Source: Paenibacillus illinoisensis NBRC 15959
GTDB lineage: Bacteria > Bacillota > Bacilli > Paenibacillales > Paenibacillaceae
DNA length: 64,000 bases
Direction: 5' to 3'
Assembly (NCBI RefSeq): GCF_004000925.1
Contig: NZ_BIME01000014.1
Span: forward strand, 62,001 to 126,000
Positions 23,493 to 32,472 of the stretch are shown in pieces. Position 1 is the stretch's first letter, and the number at the start of each line of letters is the position of its first letter. Position numbers and translations under genes: made by a program. The notes under the pieces were generated by a model. It was not told the origin of the DNA, did no database searches, and saw only the letters and a program-made list of their open reading frames with translations.

Positions 23493-24349
23493 CGTAAATC
23501 TCCTTCCAAAGCAGCTCCCATCTCCCGTGAGCGCTCTGCGCAGCGGTTGACGGCTGCAATCACGTTTTCAAAGAAATCGCCCTCATCCAGTGTTTTGAGT
23601 GCTGCCTGTGTGGCGCCTCCAGGTGAGGTAACATCACTGCGAAGTTTCATGGGCTCCGCTCCCGTTTGCTGAACCATTCTCGCCGCACCAAGTACAGTTT
23701 GAACAGTCAGGTCGCGGGATTGCTGGCTGGACAGTCCGCCGCGGATCCCCGCGGCAATCATGGCTTCCATCAAATAGTATACATAAGCTGGTCCGCTTCC
23801 GGAAATACCCGTGAGCACTTCCAGTTTCTCTTCCGGAACAATGGTGACAATGCCCACCGCTTCAAACATCGTCATAACCGTACTGCGCTGCTCATCTGTA
23901 ATTTCGGCAGAGAAGGCAAGCCCTGTGGCACCAAGTCCAATCGTACTGGATGTATTCGGCATGGATCGAGCGATCGGTTGTTTGCGGCCGAGCAGTGTCT
24001 GCATCGTGCGGATGGATAATCCGGCGATGACAGAGACGATAAGCTGGTCCGGTGACAGGAGGGGACCAAGCTCACGAAGAGCTGCCGCTGCGTCTTTCGG
24101 TTTCATGGCCAATACAATAACGGGAGAAGCGGAGAGCACTTCCGATGATTGGGAGGCTGTTCCGGTATGAACGGCATAACGAGTACTCAGCTCTTCCTGA
24201 CGTTTCTGGTTGCTCCGGTTCAGCATCGTAATATCCTGCGGGCGTACAACGAGGCGGGTGATCAGTCCGCGCACAATGGCTTCTGCCATGGCACCTGCTC
24301 CGTGGAAAGTAATCTTTTGTTGTAATAACGTCTGTTGTTCTTGACTCAT
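23489..24349 (-). CDS. proC: Pyrroline-5-carboxylate reductase ProC
   Basis: Last step of proline synthesis: reduces pyrroline-5-carboxylate with NAD(P)H. The Rossmann loop is FHGAGAMAEAIVRGL at about residues 14-28. The C-terminal dimerisation domain has the family motif TGISGSGPAYVYYLMEAM and then TVLGAARM...LRSDVTSPGGATQ. Length of 286 residues is slightly long because of a polar N-terminus. AGGAGG precedes the ATG. It lies 36 bases after proA and overlaps mtnW by four bases. Confidence 0.94.
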   Translation of the reverse strand: MSQEQQTLLQQKITFHGAGAMAEAIVRGLITRLVVRPQDITMLNRSNQKRQEELSTRYAVHTGTASQSSEVLSASPVIVLAMKPKDAAAALRELGPLLSPDQLIVSVIAGLSIRTMQTLLGRKQPIARSMPNTSSTIGLGATGLAFSAEITDEQRSTVMTMFEAVGIVTIVPEEKLEVLTGISGSGPAYVYYLMEAMIAAGIRGGLSSQQSRDLTVQTVLGAARMVQQTGAEPMKLRSDVTSPGGATQAALKTLDEGDFFENVIAAVNRCAERSREMGAALEGDLR

Positions 24350-24385
24350 GGTTATCGTTCCTCCTATATGGCTGTAGCTGCGATA

Positions 24386-25633
24386 TTATTGCCGAATTTG
24401 TCCATTGCCGGTAACGCGGTATTTGGTAGAAGTAAGGGCAGGCAGTCCCATTGGACCACGAGCATGCAGCTTCTGTGTGCTTATTCCAATTTCGGCTCCG
24501 TAACCGAACTCGAATCCATCCGTGAAGCGTGTGGAAGCATTGTGATAAACGGCGGCAGCATCCACATCATGCAAAAAGCGTTCCGCATGAGCTGTATCAC
24601 GGGTGACGATGCATTCGGAATGTTTGGTGCCATACGTGGCAATATGCTGCATGGCTTCTTCCAGACCCTGCACAACTCGTATATTCAAAATATAATCATT
24701 ATACTCTGTACCGTAGTCTTCTGCCGTCACAGGAAGGGCAGTAGGGACCAGACGACGAGTCGTGTCACAACCCTTCAATACAACATTCACCTCGCGGAAT
24801 TGTTCGGCCAAGGCAGGCAAATGCTTTTCTGCATAAGCAGGATGAAGCAGTAGGGTTTCCATGGAATTACATACGGATGGGCGCTGTGCTTTTGCGTTGA
24901 TCGCAATTTCTGCTGCCATGACCGGATCCGCCGTTTCATCCACATACGTATGGCAGATGCCTGCGCCTGTTTCGATGACAGGTACCGTTGCATTGGTCAC
25001 CACGTTGCGAATCAGTGAAGCACCGCCTCTTGGAATAATGACGTCCAGTAGTCCATTCAGCTTGAGCATTTCATCGACGGAAGAGCGGTTAGCGTCTTCC
25101 ACGAGCTGCAGCGCATCCGGCGGAAGGTCTGTTTTGGCTAGTGCCTGGTGGAGTACTTCTACAATACGACGATTGGAAGAGAGGGCAGAAGAACCCCCAC
25201 GCAGCAGAACGGCATTGCCTGTCTTAAGGCATAGTCCTGCTGCATCAACCGTAACGTTAGGACGGGCCTCATAGATGATGCCAATCAGGCCAATCGGCAC
25301 CCTTAATTTTTCAATGTGGAGTCCATCTGGACGCGTAAATGACTCCAGTACTTCACCAACAGGATCTGGGAGTTCAACAATCTGACGCAATCCCTCCGCA
25401 ATTCCCGCGATACGCTCTTTGTTCAAAGCGAGACGATCAAGCATGGATTCTGGTGTCCCTTGCTCTCTGCCACGTTCGAGATCTTCCGCATTGGCCGTAA
25501 TAATGGATTCCGATTCCGTAATAAGCGCATCCGCCATAGCAAGCAAGGCTTTATTTTTCTGGTCTGTACTCAAACGGTTTAACTGTGGAACAGACGATTG
25601 AGCTTTGCTGGCTTTTTGTCTTACTTCACTCAT
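24386..25633 (-). CDS. proA: Gamma-glutamyl phosphate reductase ProA
   Basis: Reduces gamma-glutamyl phosphate to glutamate-5-semialdehyde with NADPH, the second step of proline synthesis. It is an aldehyde-dehydrogenase-fold enzyme of 415 residues with the catalytic cysteine in QRPSVCNSMETLL, a PLGLI-type cofactor segment (VPIGLIGIIYEARPNVTVDAA), and GNAVLLRGGSSA. The C-terminus has the HARGPMGLPALTS motif. The ATG at 25633 sits after AAGGAGG; an ATG six codons earlier overlaps that ribosome binding site and is rejected. Its gene stands 60 bases after proB in the T-box operon. Confidence 0.95.
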   Translation of the reverse strand: MSEVRQKASKAQSSVPQLNRLSTDQKNKALLAMADALITESESIITANAEDLERGREQGTPESMLDRLALNKERIAGIAEGLRQIVELPDPVGEVLESFTRPDGLHIEKLRVPIGLIGIIYEARPNVTVDAAGLCLKTGNAVLLRGGSSALSSNRRIVEVLHQALAKTDLPPDALQLVEDANRSSVDEMLKLNGLLDVIIPRGGASLIRNVVTNATVPVIETGAGICHTYVDETADPVMAAEIAINAKAQRPSVCNSMETLLLHPAYAEKHLPALAEQFREVNVVLKGCDTTRRLVPTALPVTAEDYGTEYNDYILNIRVVQGLEEAMQHIATYGTKHSECIVTRDTAHAERFLHDVDAAAVYHNASTRFTDGFEFGYGAEIGISTQKLHARGPMGLPALTSTKYRVTGNGQIRQ

Positions 25634-25693
25634 CTGAAATTCCTCCTTCATTTATGCAAGTCCATGTCTCTAACCTACACATACAAATACTTG

Positions 25694-26797
25694 TTATTTT
25701 AACGTAATCCATTCGTCTCTATGGATGACCTCAAGCCGATGAATGGCATTCAGGGTCTTCATGACTTCTCCACTTGGCAAACCTGCGATAAGGCGAAGCT
25801 GATCATCATCATAATTGACAATGCCTCGGCCAAGTAGTGTTTCATCCATACCCATGACCTCGACAACGTCACCTGCGTGGAATGTGCCAAGAACTCGTTT
25901 GACGCCTACTGGCAGCAGACTATGACCGCCGTGAACGAGGGCATCTTCGGCACCGGCATCCACGACAACTGTACCGAGAGGTGTTGACATGAAGCCTAAC
26001 CATTGTTTCTTGCGGGAGAGTGCGGCCAGACGAGTTTCGAAATACGTCCCCTTGCCGCAGCCCTCCACCGCGTTTTGCAAGTCGCCGGGTTCCTTGACGC
26101 TGCCCACAAAGACAGGGACGCCTCCTCGTGTTGCCACTTTGGCTGCATCAACCTTGGACCGCATGCCACCTGTACCGACCGATGAACCTGAACCTCCGGC
26201 ATACGCATAGATTTCTTCTGTAATTTCAGGAATTCGATCATAACGTACAGCACTCGGATCCTTCCGGGGATCTGCCGTATAGAGTCCGTTGGTATCCGTG
26301 AGAATAACAAGATGCTGGGCTTTCACCAAATTGGCAACGAGCGCAGAGAGCAGATCGTTATCCCCGAATTTCAACTCGTCTACTGATACCGTATCATTTT
26401 CGTTGAAAATGGGAATGACGCGTTGTCTGAGCAGCTCTTCCACGGTCATGCCTGCATTTCCCATCCGTTTCCGACTGTGAAAATCGGTTCTGGTTAGCAG
26501 AATTTGTGCTGTAGTAACGCGGTGCGCTGCAAAAGCCTGTTGATATGCCTGCATCAACAATGCCTGACCTACTGCGGCTGCCGCTTGCTTCTCATGCAGC
26601 ATTTTGGGACGCTGAGGGTAACCAATTTCACGGAATCCGGCAGCAACGGCTCCGGAAGTGACCAGGAGAACTTCATGGCCCTGTTCATAGAGCGAAGCGA
26701 TCTCACTGGCGTAAAATGATATGGAACTGCGGTCAAGGCCGCCTTCCTCGGTGGTAAGAGAACTGCTCCCAATCTTGACTACTATTCGTGAAGACAT
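25694..26797 (-). CDS. proB: Glutamate 5-kinase ProB
   Basis: Phosphorylates glutamate on its side chain, the first and feedback-controlled step of proline synthesis. The amino-acid-kinase domain (about 1-255) has VVKIGSSSLT, VTSGAVAAGF, FNENDTVSVDELKFGDND and LTDTNGLYTADPR. A C-terminal PUA domain (about 275-355) is present, as in the longer bacterial form, so the length of 367 residues is normal. It is the first gene behind the proline T-box leader and thus the first gene of the proBAC-mtnWXB chain. Confidence 0.95.
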   Translation of the reverse strand: MSSRIVVKIGSSSLTTEEGGLDRSSISFYASEIASLYEQGHEVLLVTSGAVAAGFREIGYPQRPKMLHEKQAAAAVGQALLMQAYQQAFAAHRVTTAQILLTRTDFHSRKRMGNAGMTVEELLRQRVIPIFNENDTVSVDELKFGDNDLLSALVANLVKAQHLVILTDTNGLYTADPRKDPSAVRYDRIPEITEEIYAYAGGSGSSVGTGGMRSKVDAAKVATRGGVPVFVGSVKEPGDLQNAVEGCGKGTYFETRLAALSRKKQWLGFMSTPLGTVVVDAGAEDALVHGGHSLLPVGVKRVLGTFHAGDVVEVMGMDETLLGRGIVNYDDDQLRLIAGLPSGEVMKTLNAIHRLEVIHRDEWITLK

Positions 26798-26852
26798 GCT
26801 TTCACTTCCTTAAACATAATGAATGAGATACCAATGGACCTTTATTCAGGTA

Positions 26853-26894
26853 CAAAAAAAACTCCCGTCCTTTGTTGTAAAAAGGACGAAAGTT
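26853..26894 (-). terminator. T-box attenuator terminator
   Basis: On the reverse strand AACTTTCGTCCTTT pairs over 14 positions (two G-U) with AAAGGACGGGAGTT, followed by eight T. This is the terminator of the T-box switch upstream of proB. Confidence 0.93.
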
Positions 26895-27090
26895 TGTTGC
26901 TTCCGCGGTACCACCTTTATTGATGATTGCATCATCCGGCTCTAGCCCTGTAACAGAAGGCACTGTCCTGCATAAACAGGCCGCTCAGGGGTAGGTTTCG
27001 GAGAGAAGCCGCGGTAAATTCTTGCAGCCCGGTGGAATTTACTCTCTGGGCGCGGCTTGTTCTCTCGTACTGGTCCCGTCATCACGTTTC
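26853..27090 (-). promoter_or_regulatory. T-box leader with a proline (CCU) specifier
   Basis: Read on the reverse strand. The T-box bulge sequence AAGGTGGTACCGCG is at 26917-26904. Stem I carries the loop-E AGTA (27071-27068), an AGAGAG bulge, the apical GGGCTGCAAG, and on the 3' side GAAA followed by CCT at 26995-26993 and then A, which reads as a proline codon in the specifier position. The terminator that competes with the antiterminator is at 26894-26853. Uncharged tRNA-Pro would bind and allow transcription of proB and everything behind it. The T-box class is certain; the specifier was found by eye. Confidence 0.94.
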
Positions 27091-27107
27091 GTTCGATATT
27101 TGTTAAT

Positions 27108-27136
27108 AACATACCATGGAAACTTGGCAGATGCAA
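27108..27136 (-). promoter_or_regulatory. Promoter of the T-box/proBAC-mtn operon
   Basis: On the reverse strand TTGCAT and TATGTT are separated by 17 bases. Transcription would begin near 27101, just before Stem I of the T-box. The -35 lies about 20 bases past the mtnE stop, so the operon has its own promoter. Confidence 0.78.
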
Positions 27137-27155
27137 AGGGGTATGCGGCCTTTAA

Positions 27156-28364
27156 TTACTTAAACAAGTTCAGCTTGCCAATCCTTCTGGCAGCTTCCTC
27201 CAATCGCTTCTCGTCACTCAGCAAACCTGCGCGGACGTAGCCTTCCCCATGTGTACCAAACCCGATACCCGGTGCTACAGCGACTTTGGCTTCCCGAAGA
27301 AGCAAATCTGCAAATTCGGCTGAGGTAAACCCGGAAGGAACAGGCAGCCAGCTGAAGAAAGAACCCCCGGGCTTCGAAGCCACCCATCCGATGGAGGAAA
27401 GTGCTTCATATAATGCATTACGGCGGGATTCATACCGCGCGACCAGTTCGGTAACACATTGTTGGGAGGAAGTCAGGGCAGCAGCTGCCGCTGCCTGGAT
27501 ACCGCCAAATAGGCTAACATAAATGTGATCCTGCAGCAGATTGATTTTGGAGATGATCTCCGCATTCCCCAGGGCGAACCCAACCCGCCAGCCTGCCATA
27601 TTGTAGGTTTTGGATAACGTATAGAATTCAATTCCGACTTCCTTGGCGCCAGGCGCCTGCAGGAAACTGACCGGACGATGTCCGTCAAACCCTATCGCAC
27701 CATATGCGAAGTCACTGGCAATGACAATCTTGTTCCGGATGGCGAATTCCACGGTATCTTCATAGAATGACAGCGGGGCAGTCGCGGATGTTGGGTTGTT
27801 GGGATAGTTTAAATACATCAGCTTGGCCTTGTCGCGAACTTCATCCGAGATTGCCTCATAATCAGGAAGGAATGCATTCGACTCCAAAAGAGGCATAAAT
27901 GACATTTGCGCTTTGGCAAGAGCCACCCCGGACCAGTAATCCGGATAACCCGGATCAGGAACGAGACATACGTCCCCGGGATTAAGCAGCACTTGTGGCA
28001 GCTGTACAAGCCCCGTTTTCCCACCAAACAAAATGGCAACTTCAGTCTCCGGATCAAGGTCAACGTTGTAATCTTCTTGATAACGTTTGGCAATGGCTTC
28101 CTTCAGGAAGGCATGTCCACTAAAAGGTGAATATTTATGATAAAGCGGATTTTCGGCAGACTCCTGCAATGTTTTTACGATATGCGGTGGTGTAGGAGTG
28201 TCCGGGTTCCCCTGACCAAGATTAATCACGTCGTGACCACTTGCGATTTCATGGTTAACATTTTGCACGAGTGTTGCAAAAAATTGCGTTGGCAGCTGTG
28301 TCATGACGTCTGAGGTAGGTATGTCAAAGGCGGAACGACCCGAATTTTGCTGTAGATTACTCAT
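27156..28364 (-). CDS. mtnE: PLP aminotransferase, MtnE-like (methionine salvage)
   Basis: Class I/II pyridoxal-phosphate aminotransferase of 402 residues. The PLP lysine is in LSKTYNMAGWRVGFALG, the aspartate/tyrosine pair in ASDFAYGAIGF, and NYPNNPT and the C-terminal arginine in YVRAGLLSDE are present. The sequence resembles the Bacillus MtnE (YkrV) type that transaminates 4-methylthio-2-oxobutyrate to methionine (LPTQFFATLVQ, GHDVINLGQGNPD, VPDPGYPDYWSGV). Nearby mtnWXB and an mtnU-like amidase support this role. Starts at 28376, 28373 and 28364 are all in frame; only 28364 is far enough from GGAGTG, although the 11-base gap is long. No SAM riboswitch is seen upstream. Confidence 0.85.
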   Translation of the reverse strand: MSNLQQNSGRSAFDIPTSDVMTQLPTQFFATLVQNVNHEIASGHDVINLGQGNPDTPTPPHIVKTLQESAENPLYHKYSPFSGHAFLKEAIAKRYQEDYNVDLDPETEVAILFGGKTGLVQLPQVLLNPGDVCLVPDPGYPDYWSGVALAKAQMSFMPLLESNAFLPDYEAISDEVRDKAKLMYLNYPNNPTSATAPLSFYEDTVEFAIRNKIVIASDFAYGAIGFDGHRPVSFLQAPGAKEVGIEFYTLSKTYNMAGWRVGFALGNAEIISKINLLQDHIYVSLFGGIQAAAAAALTSSQQCVTELVARYESRRNALYEALSSIGWVASKPGGSFFSWLPVPSGFTSAEFADLLLREAKVAVAPGIGFGTHGEGYVRAGLLSDEKRLEEAARRIGKLNLFK

Positions 28365-28560
28365 TAATTTCATCACTCCGGTTCATATAAATGGGAATTG
28401 TATTCATTAATTTATCACGCTAATCCCGAGCTGTATAGAGGGGATAAGTGATTTGAGGTCTTTTTATCTGCCGTGTAAATGGGTTTTTGTACAAAACAGA
28501 ATTGGCCAGATTCGTGTTTGTCCATTGTCGTAGAAGATGCTTTATCTTATGATCGTTTAT

Positions 28561-28579
28561 GATAATGATAATCAATATC
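28561..28579. promoter_or_regulatory. Fur box before the siderophore-binding lipoprotein
   Basis: GATAATGATAATCAATATC matches 18 of 19 positions of the classical Fur consensus GATAATGATAATCATTATC. It overlaps a TATGAT sequence (28558-28563) that may be the -10 element. It should repress the gene at 28618 when iron is plentiful. Confidence 0.9.
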
Positions 28580-28617
28580 ATTGAGAGAACGCTTATCTAC
28601 CTAGGGGGAAAGAAAAA

Positions 28618-29640
28618 ATGAAACAAAACGTCTTTCGTGTGATGAGCACGACATTCATGATTGCAGCGTTATCGGTATTGCTGCTTGCTTGCGGCAATTC
28701 ATCCACGAACGGTTCAGGTGACGGAGAGACAACTGCTGCAGCAACATCCAATGAATCGCAGGCAGCAGCAGAGAATACCGGGCAAGAAGAGGTGGCAGAG
28801 GCAGACAACACGAGTAAAACGAAAATATTTAAAGACTGGACCGGGCACGAAGTGGAAGTTCCAACCCATCCGCAGCGTGTCATATACCACGGCGAGGTTA
28901 CTGGGGATCTATTGGCTCTCGGGGTAGTTCCTGTAGGTATTCTTAAGAATGAAGGTACGGTATTCGATGATCAGGTGGCATATGTAGAAGATGTTGGTTT
29001 TCCAATCAGTGTTGAAAAATCGCTGTCACTCAATCCGGACCTGATCATATTCTCGAATGATGATGAAACGCAATACGAGCAGATTTCAAAAGTTGCTCCA
29101 ACGGTGACGTTCAACTCCTTCTGGCCACTCGAAGAACGGATGCGATTCCTGGGAGATTTGCTCGGCAAAAAACAGGAGGCGGAAGACTGGCTTGCCGCTC
29201 ATGCCAAGGCAACAGAGGATATGTGGAGTCAGCTGCGTGCAAATGGGCTGAAGGAAGACGAAACCGCATCGGTTTTTACCATGTATCCAGGTAATCGATT
29301 GTTCGTGATGGCGGGTGCAGGATTGCCCCAGCTGTTGTACGGACCTGGTGGTATGAAGCCAACCCCTGAAATCCAAAAGATACTGGATGAAGAAGTAGGA
29401 TTTGTTGAGATATCACAGGAAAAAATGGCAGAGTTCGCTGGAGACCGCATATTTATTTTGAATGCAGTAGATCAAGGGGCACAACAATCAACGGAAGAAT
29501 TGATGAATAGTGTGGTGTGGAATAATCTGCCTGCAGTCAAGGAAGGCAAGGTTTATCGATTTGATATCGTCAAAGCATCGAGCGATGCTACATCAAGAGA
29601 GTGGCTTTTGCAAGAATTGCCGAAACAGATGATTCAATAA
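28618..29640 (+). CDS. Iron-siderophore ABC transporter substrate-binding lipoprotein
   Basis: A 340-residue lipoprotein: signal peptide, lipobox LLLAC at about residues 21-25 and a polar Ser/Gly/Ala-rich tether to about residue 65. The mature part is a FhuD/FeuA-type class III binding protein (VIYHGEVTGDLLALGVVPVG, SLNPDLIIFSND, ISKVAPTV, WNNLPAVKEGKVYRFD). It would capture a ferric siderophore outside the membrane and deliver it to a permease. No permease or ATPase gene is next to it, so it relies on one encoded elsewhere. A near-perfect Fur box lies upstream. Its closest relative in this window is the C-terminal half of the following regulator. Confidence 0.88.
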   Translation: MKQNVFRVMSTTFMIAALSVLLLACGNSSTNGSGDGETTAAATSNESQAAAENTGQEEVAEADNTSKTKIFKDWTGHEVEVPTHPQRVIYHGEVTGDLLALGVVPVGILKNEGTVFDDQVAYVEDVGFPISVEKSLSLNPDLIIFSNDDETQYEQISKVAPTVTFNSFWPLEERMRFLGDLLGKKQEAEDWLAAHAKATEDMWSQLRANGLKEDETASVFTMYPGNRLFVMAGAGLPQLLYGPGGMKPTPEIQKILDEEVGFVEISQEKMAEFAGDRIFILNAVDQGAQQSTEELMNSVVWNNLPAVKEGKVYRFDIVKASSDATSREWLLQELPKQMIQ

Positions 29641-29657
29641 AAGACCATTCATATCCT

Positions 29658-29694
29658 GAACAGGGCCTTCAGCGTATCATTGAGGGCTCTTATT
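29658..29694 (+). terminator. Probable terminator after the binding lipoprotein
   Basis: AGGGCCTTCA can pair with TGAGGGCTCT (ten pairs, two G-U) around the loop; the T run after it is interrupted (TTATTAATGTTT), so the termination is probably partial. Confidence 0.55.
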
Positions 29695-29771
29695 AATGTT
29701 TCTGATCGTGTATCAGTGTCTTTTGTTTATATGCTGGAATAATGAGGCTTTGCGACGTATAATCAGAATAG

Positions 29772-29790
29772 ATTAATGATAACCATTCTC
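29772..29790. promoter_or_regulatory. Fur-like box before the Btr-like regulator
   Basis: ATTAATGATAACCATTCTC matches 15 of 19 positions of the Fur consensus and lies about 30 bases before the GTG start. It suggests iron-dependent repression of the regulator gene. Confidence 0.7.
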
Positions 29791-29819
29791 ATTTACAGTA
29801 AGTATGAGGTGAAACGGAA

Positions 29820-31463
29820 GTGCAGCAAATGATCGCAAACGGTAATCCCTTATTTTTCTCCGCATTCCTGTTCCGTTATGTTCATATCAAGCGTCATATC
29901 GAAACTTCTGAACAGGTTATGCTTGAAGTCAGCTGTCAACGGCATACGCTGCTGTTCTGTGAACAGGGCGAAGGCCGCATATATATCGGATCTGAGTTAC
30001 ATCCATTTATCTCCGGCAAGATATACCCCATGGCACCAGGAGAGAATTATCAGTTGGAGCATAACCGTTCTGGTGAGCTGAGATATACGGTGCTTCATTT
30101 CGATGCCGTGCACATGGTAACAGGAGATCCGGAACTTTACACACGTTCTTTATTTGAAGAAAGGGACAAGATGAACGATTTTTCACCCGGCGCGTTATTC
30201 GGCATGCTGGATTTGTTGGAATCGGCTGCCCTCTATCAAACGGATGCGGAATATAGCCGGTTAAATGTACATTTTCAAAAATTGATGGAACTAGTGGTGT
30301 CCCGCTATACACTGCCCAAAACAGAACAAAGCCCAGATATCAGGGTACAGAGCACAATTCAATACGTGGACGAGCATTACGCTCAGGATATAAGTGTACA
30401 GAAATTAGCGCGGCTCGCGAATCTTCGACCAGCTCAATTTACAGCTTTGTTTAGGCAAATTACAGGCCGTAAGCCTCTTGAATACCTGAACCATGTACGC
30501 ATTGAACAGGCAAAGGAATGGCTGTCCCTTTCCGATGAACCTCTGCGCGATATTGCGGGTCGTGTAGGCTTCCGGGATGAGTACTATTTCAGCAGACGCT
30601 TCAGGCAGCACACCGGACTGGCTCCCCGGCAATATGATCGATCTCTTCAACGACATACGCTTGTTCAAGATTGGGCTGGACATGAAGTAAACATTCCTGG
30701 ACACCCTGAGCGGATTCTATACTATGGAGATTCGGCAGGGGACTTACTTGCGTTGGGGCTTCCCGTGCTTGATGGCAAAGCTTATGATGTGTTACCTTCC
30801 ATTGATTTGGAATGGACCGTGCAGAAGCAGCCGGATCTGATTTTGCTGGATAGCACGAATGAACAGTTATACCAACGGCTTTCCCGTATTGCTCCTACTT
30901 TGATATACAATTCCTATGCGAACCTGGAGGAGCGTATCCGCAAAGTGGGAAGCTGGTTTGGCATGGAGCTGGATGCAGAGACATGGATAGCATCTTATCA
31001 TAGGAGAACAGAGGAGATGTGGAGCAGCATAAAACCATGGATTCAGCTTGGCGAAACGGCTTCAGTGCTTGTGCATCATCGCGGTGCCCGCTTGTTTGTC
31101 ATGGGCAATATCGGACTGGCTCCGTTTCTGTATCACCCGCAGGGGTTTGTGCCTGTAAGCAAAGTGCAGGAAGCTCTAGCAGCAGGGAGAGCCTACAAGG
31201 AGATTTCAACAGAGTCGATAAGCCAGTATGCGGGTGACCATATCTTTGTCATGTTGCCAGAGAGCGATGCAGCCAGGGCAGCAACGGAGAATCTGTTTGA
31301 AAGTAATGAGTGGAAGGCGCTGCCCGCTGTAAAAAAAGGAACAGTGTACACGTTGGATGAGCAGGTGTGGAATATGGGAGATGCCTTATCGTACAGCAGA
31401 TTGCAGAGCCTGTTCCCTGAATTGCTGAAACGAACTGGCCCATCCTCTCTAATCGTCCATTAG
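29820..31463 (+). CDS. Btr-like AraC regulator fused to a siderophore-binding domain
   Basis: A 547-residue cytoplasmic protein with three parts: an AraC-type N-terminal sensor (about 1-165), a double helix-turn-helix AraC domain (about 175-280, ISVQKLARLANLRPAQFTA and LRDIAGRVGFRDEYYFSRRF) and a FhuD/FeuA-like binding-protein domain (about 285-540, VQDWAGHEV, ILYYGDSAGDLLALG). Bacillus Btr has the same HTH plus binding-domain design and activates bacillibactin uptake genes when it binds the ferric siderophore in the cytoplasm. The fused domain lacks a signal peptide, as needed for that. GTG 29820 is seven bases after GAGGTGA. The lipoprotein upstream is its likely target, inferred from proximity. 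Confidence 0.88.
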   Translation: MQQMIANGNPLFFSAFLFRYVHIKRHIETSEQVMLEVSCQRHTLLFCEQGEGRIYIGSELHPFISGKIYPMAPGENYQLEHNRSGELRYTVLHFDAVHMVTGDPELYTRSLFEERDKMNDFSPGALFGMLDLLESAALYQTDAEYSRLNVHFQKLMELVVSRYTLPKTEQSPDIRVQSTIQYVDEHYAQDISVQKLARLANLRPAQFTALFRQITGRKPLEYLNHVRIEQAKEWLSLSDEPLRDIAGRVGFRDEYYFSRRFRQHTGLAPRQYDRSLQRHTLVQDWAGHEVNIPGHPERILYYGDSAGDLLALGLPVLDGKAYDVLPSIDLEWTVQKQPDLILLDSTNEQLYQRLSRIAPTLIYNSYANLEERIRKVGSWFGMELDAETWIASYHRRTEEMWSSIKPWIQLGETASVLVHHRGARLFVMGNIGLAPFLYHPQGFVPVSKVQEALAAGRAYKEISTESISQYAGDHIFVMLPESDAARAATENLFESNEWKALPAVKKGTVYTLDEQVWNMGDALSYSRLQSLFPELLKRTGPSSLIVH

Positions 31464-31503
31464 CAGCCATTGAAGTCATAAATAAGGTTAATCAAAACGT
31501 TGT

Positions 31504-31533
31504 TGCAGCCTTCACGCGGATCAAGCTATGATA
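31504..31533 (+). promoter_or_regulatory. Candidate promoter of the nitrilase-family gene
   Basis: TTGCAG and TATGAT are separated by 18 bases and lie about 32 bases before the ATG at 31565. Confidence 0.55.
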
Positions 31534-31564
31534 ACAGGTATTAAAGTTCGGAGGAGTGCACGTC

Positions 31565-32386
31565 ATGACAAAACAACAATTGGGGGAAATGCGTGTTGCC
31601 CTGATCCAGGGTGACATTCAGCTTGGTAATCCTGAGGCCAATCATAAACATATGCAGACTCTGCTTCAACAAGCAGTTGAACAATATCCGGATCTGGGGC
31701 TGGCCGTGCTGCCGGAAATGTGGAATACAGGTTACGCTTTGGAACAAATCCACGAGCTCGCTGACCCGGAAGGGCAAAAGTCACGGGAGTGGTTATCGGC
31801 ATTTGCCGAGAAGCATCAGATTTCAATTGTCGGTGGATCCATAGCAGAGAAGCGAAATGGACAAATTTTTAATACCATGTATGCCTACAACAGTGAAGGT
31901 AAGCAGGTTACACGTTATGATAAATTGCATCTATTCCGCCTGATGGATGAGGAGAAATATTTGCAGCCTGGAGCTGATCCTGAAATTTTCGAACTGGAGA
32001 ACGGTCTGACAGCGGGGGCGTCCATCTGTTATGATATCCGATTTCCAGAACTAGCCCGTACGCTTGCATTGAATGGGGCCAGAGCATTGATCGTACCTGC
32101 AGAATGGCCGAATCCACGTTTGCACCACTGGCGCACTCTGCTGACAGCACGAGCGATTGAAAATCAAATGTATGTGATTGCGTGCAACCGGGTCGGTAAA
32201 GGGGGAGAGACTGAATTTTTTGGACACTCTCTCATTATTGATCCTTGGGGCGAAATTGTGGCTGAGGGAGGAGAAGGGGAAGAGATCGTGACCGGGCTGA
32301 TTCGCCCTTCCCTTGTTGATGAAGTGCGGGGACGCATTCCTGTTTTTGAAGACCGCAGACCTGGTATTTATTTTGGTGCAAAATAA
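31565..32386 (+). CDS. mtnU: Carbon-nitrogen hydrolase, MtnU / omega-amidase-like
   Basis: Nitrilase-superfamily amidase of 273 residues. The Glu-Lys-Cys triad is in AVLPEMWNTGY, YDKLHLF and GASICYDIRFPE, and the RAIENQMYV segment of the substrate pocket is present. Bacillus mtnU encodes a related protein beside the methionine-salvage genes. As an omega-amidase it would hydrolyse 2-oxoglutaramate, the by-product of glutamine-dependent transamination of methylthio-oxobutyrate, and so pair with MtnE here. Another amide substrate is possible. The ATG at 31565 is eight bases after GGAGGAG; a GTG nine bases earlier overlaps that site. Confidence 0.8.
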   Translation: MTKQQLGEMRVALIQGDIQLGNPEANHKHMQTLLQQAVEQYPDLGLAVLPEMWNTGYALEQIHELADPEGQKSREWLSAFAEKHQISIVGGSIAEKRNGQIFNTMYAYNSEGKQVTRYDKLHLFRLMDEEKYLQPGADPEIFELENGLTAGASICYDIRFPELARTLALNGARALIVPAEWPNPRLHHWRTLLTARAIENQMYVIACNRVGKGGETEFFGHSLIIDPWGEIVAEGGEGEEIVTGLIRPSLVDEVRGRIPVFEDRRPGIYFGAK

Positions 32387-32472
32387 AAAAAATAATAATT
32401 CCAGTAAAGTGTTTATTCTTCCAGGAGGCGGGTAATGATAACTATCCCGTCACCAAGGAGGATGATCAATCA

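Noticed and set aside
28365..28560. SAM riboswitch expected before mtnE
   Set aside because: The region was read on both strands; none of the conserved SAM-I core or a terminator of that type is visible, and only the Fur box belongs to the opposite gene.
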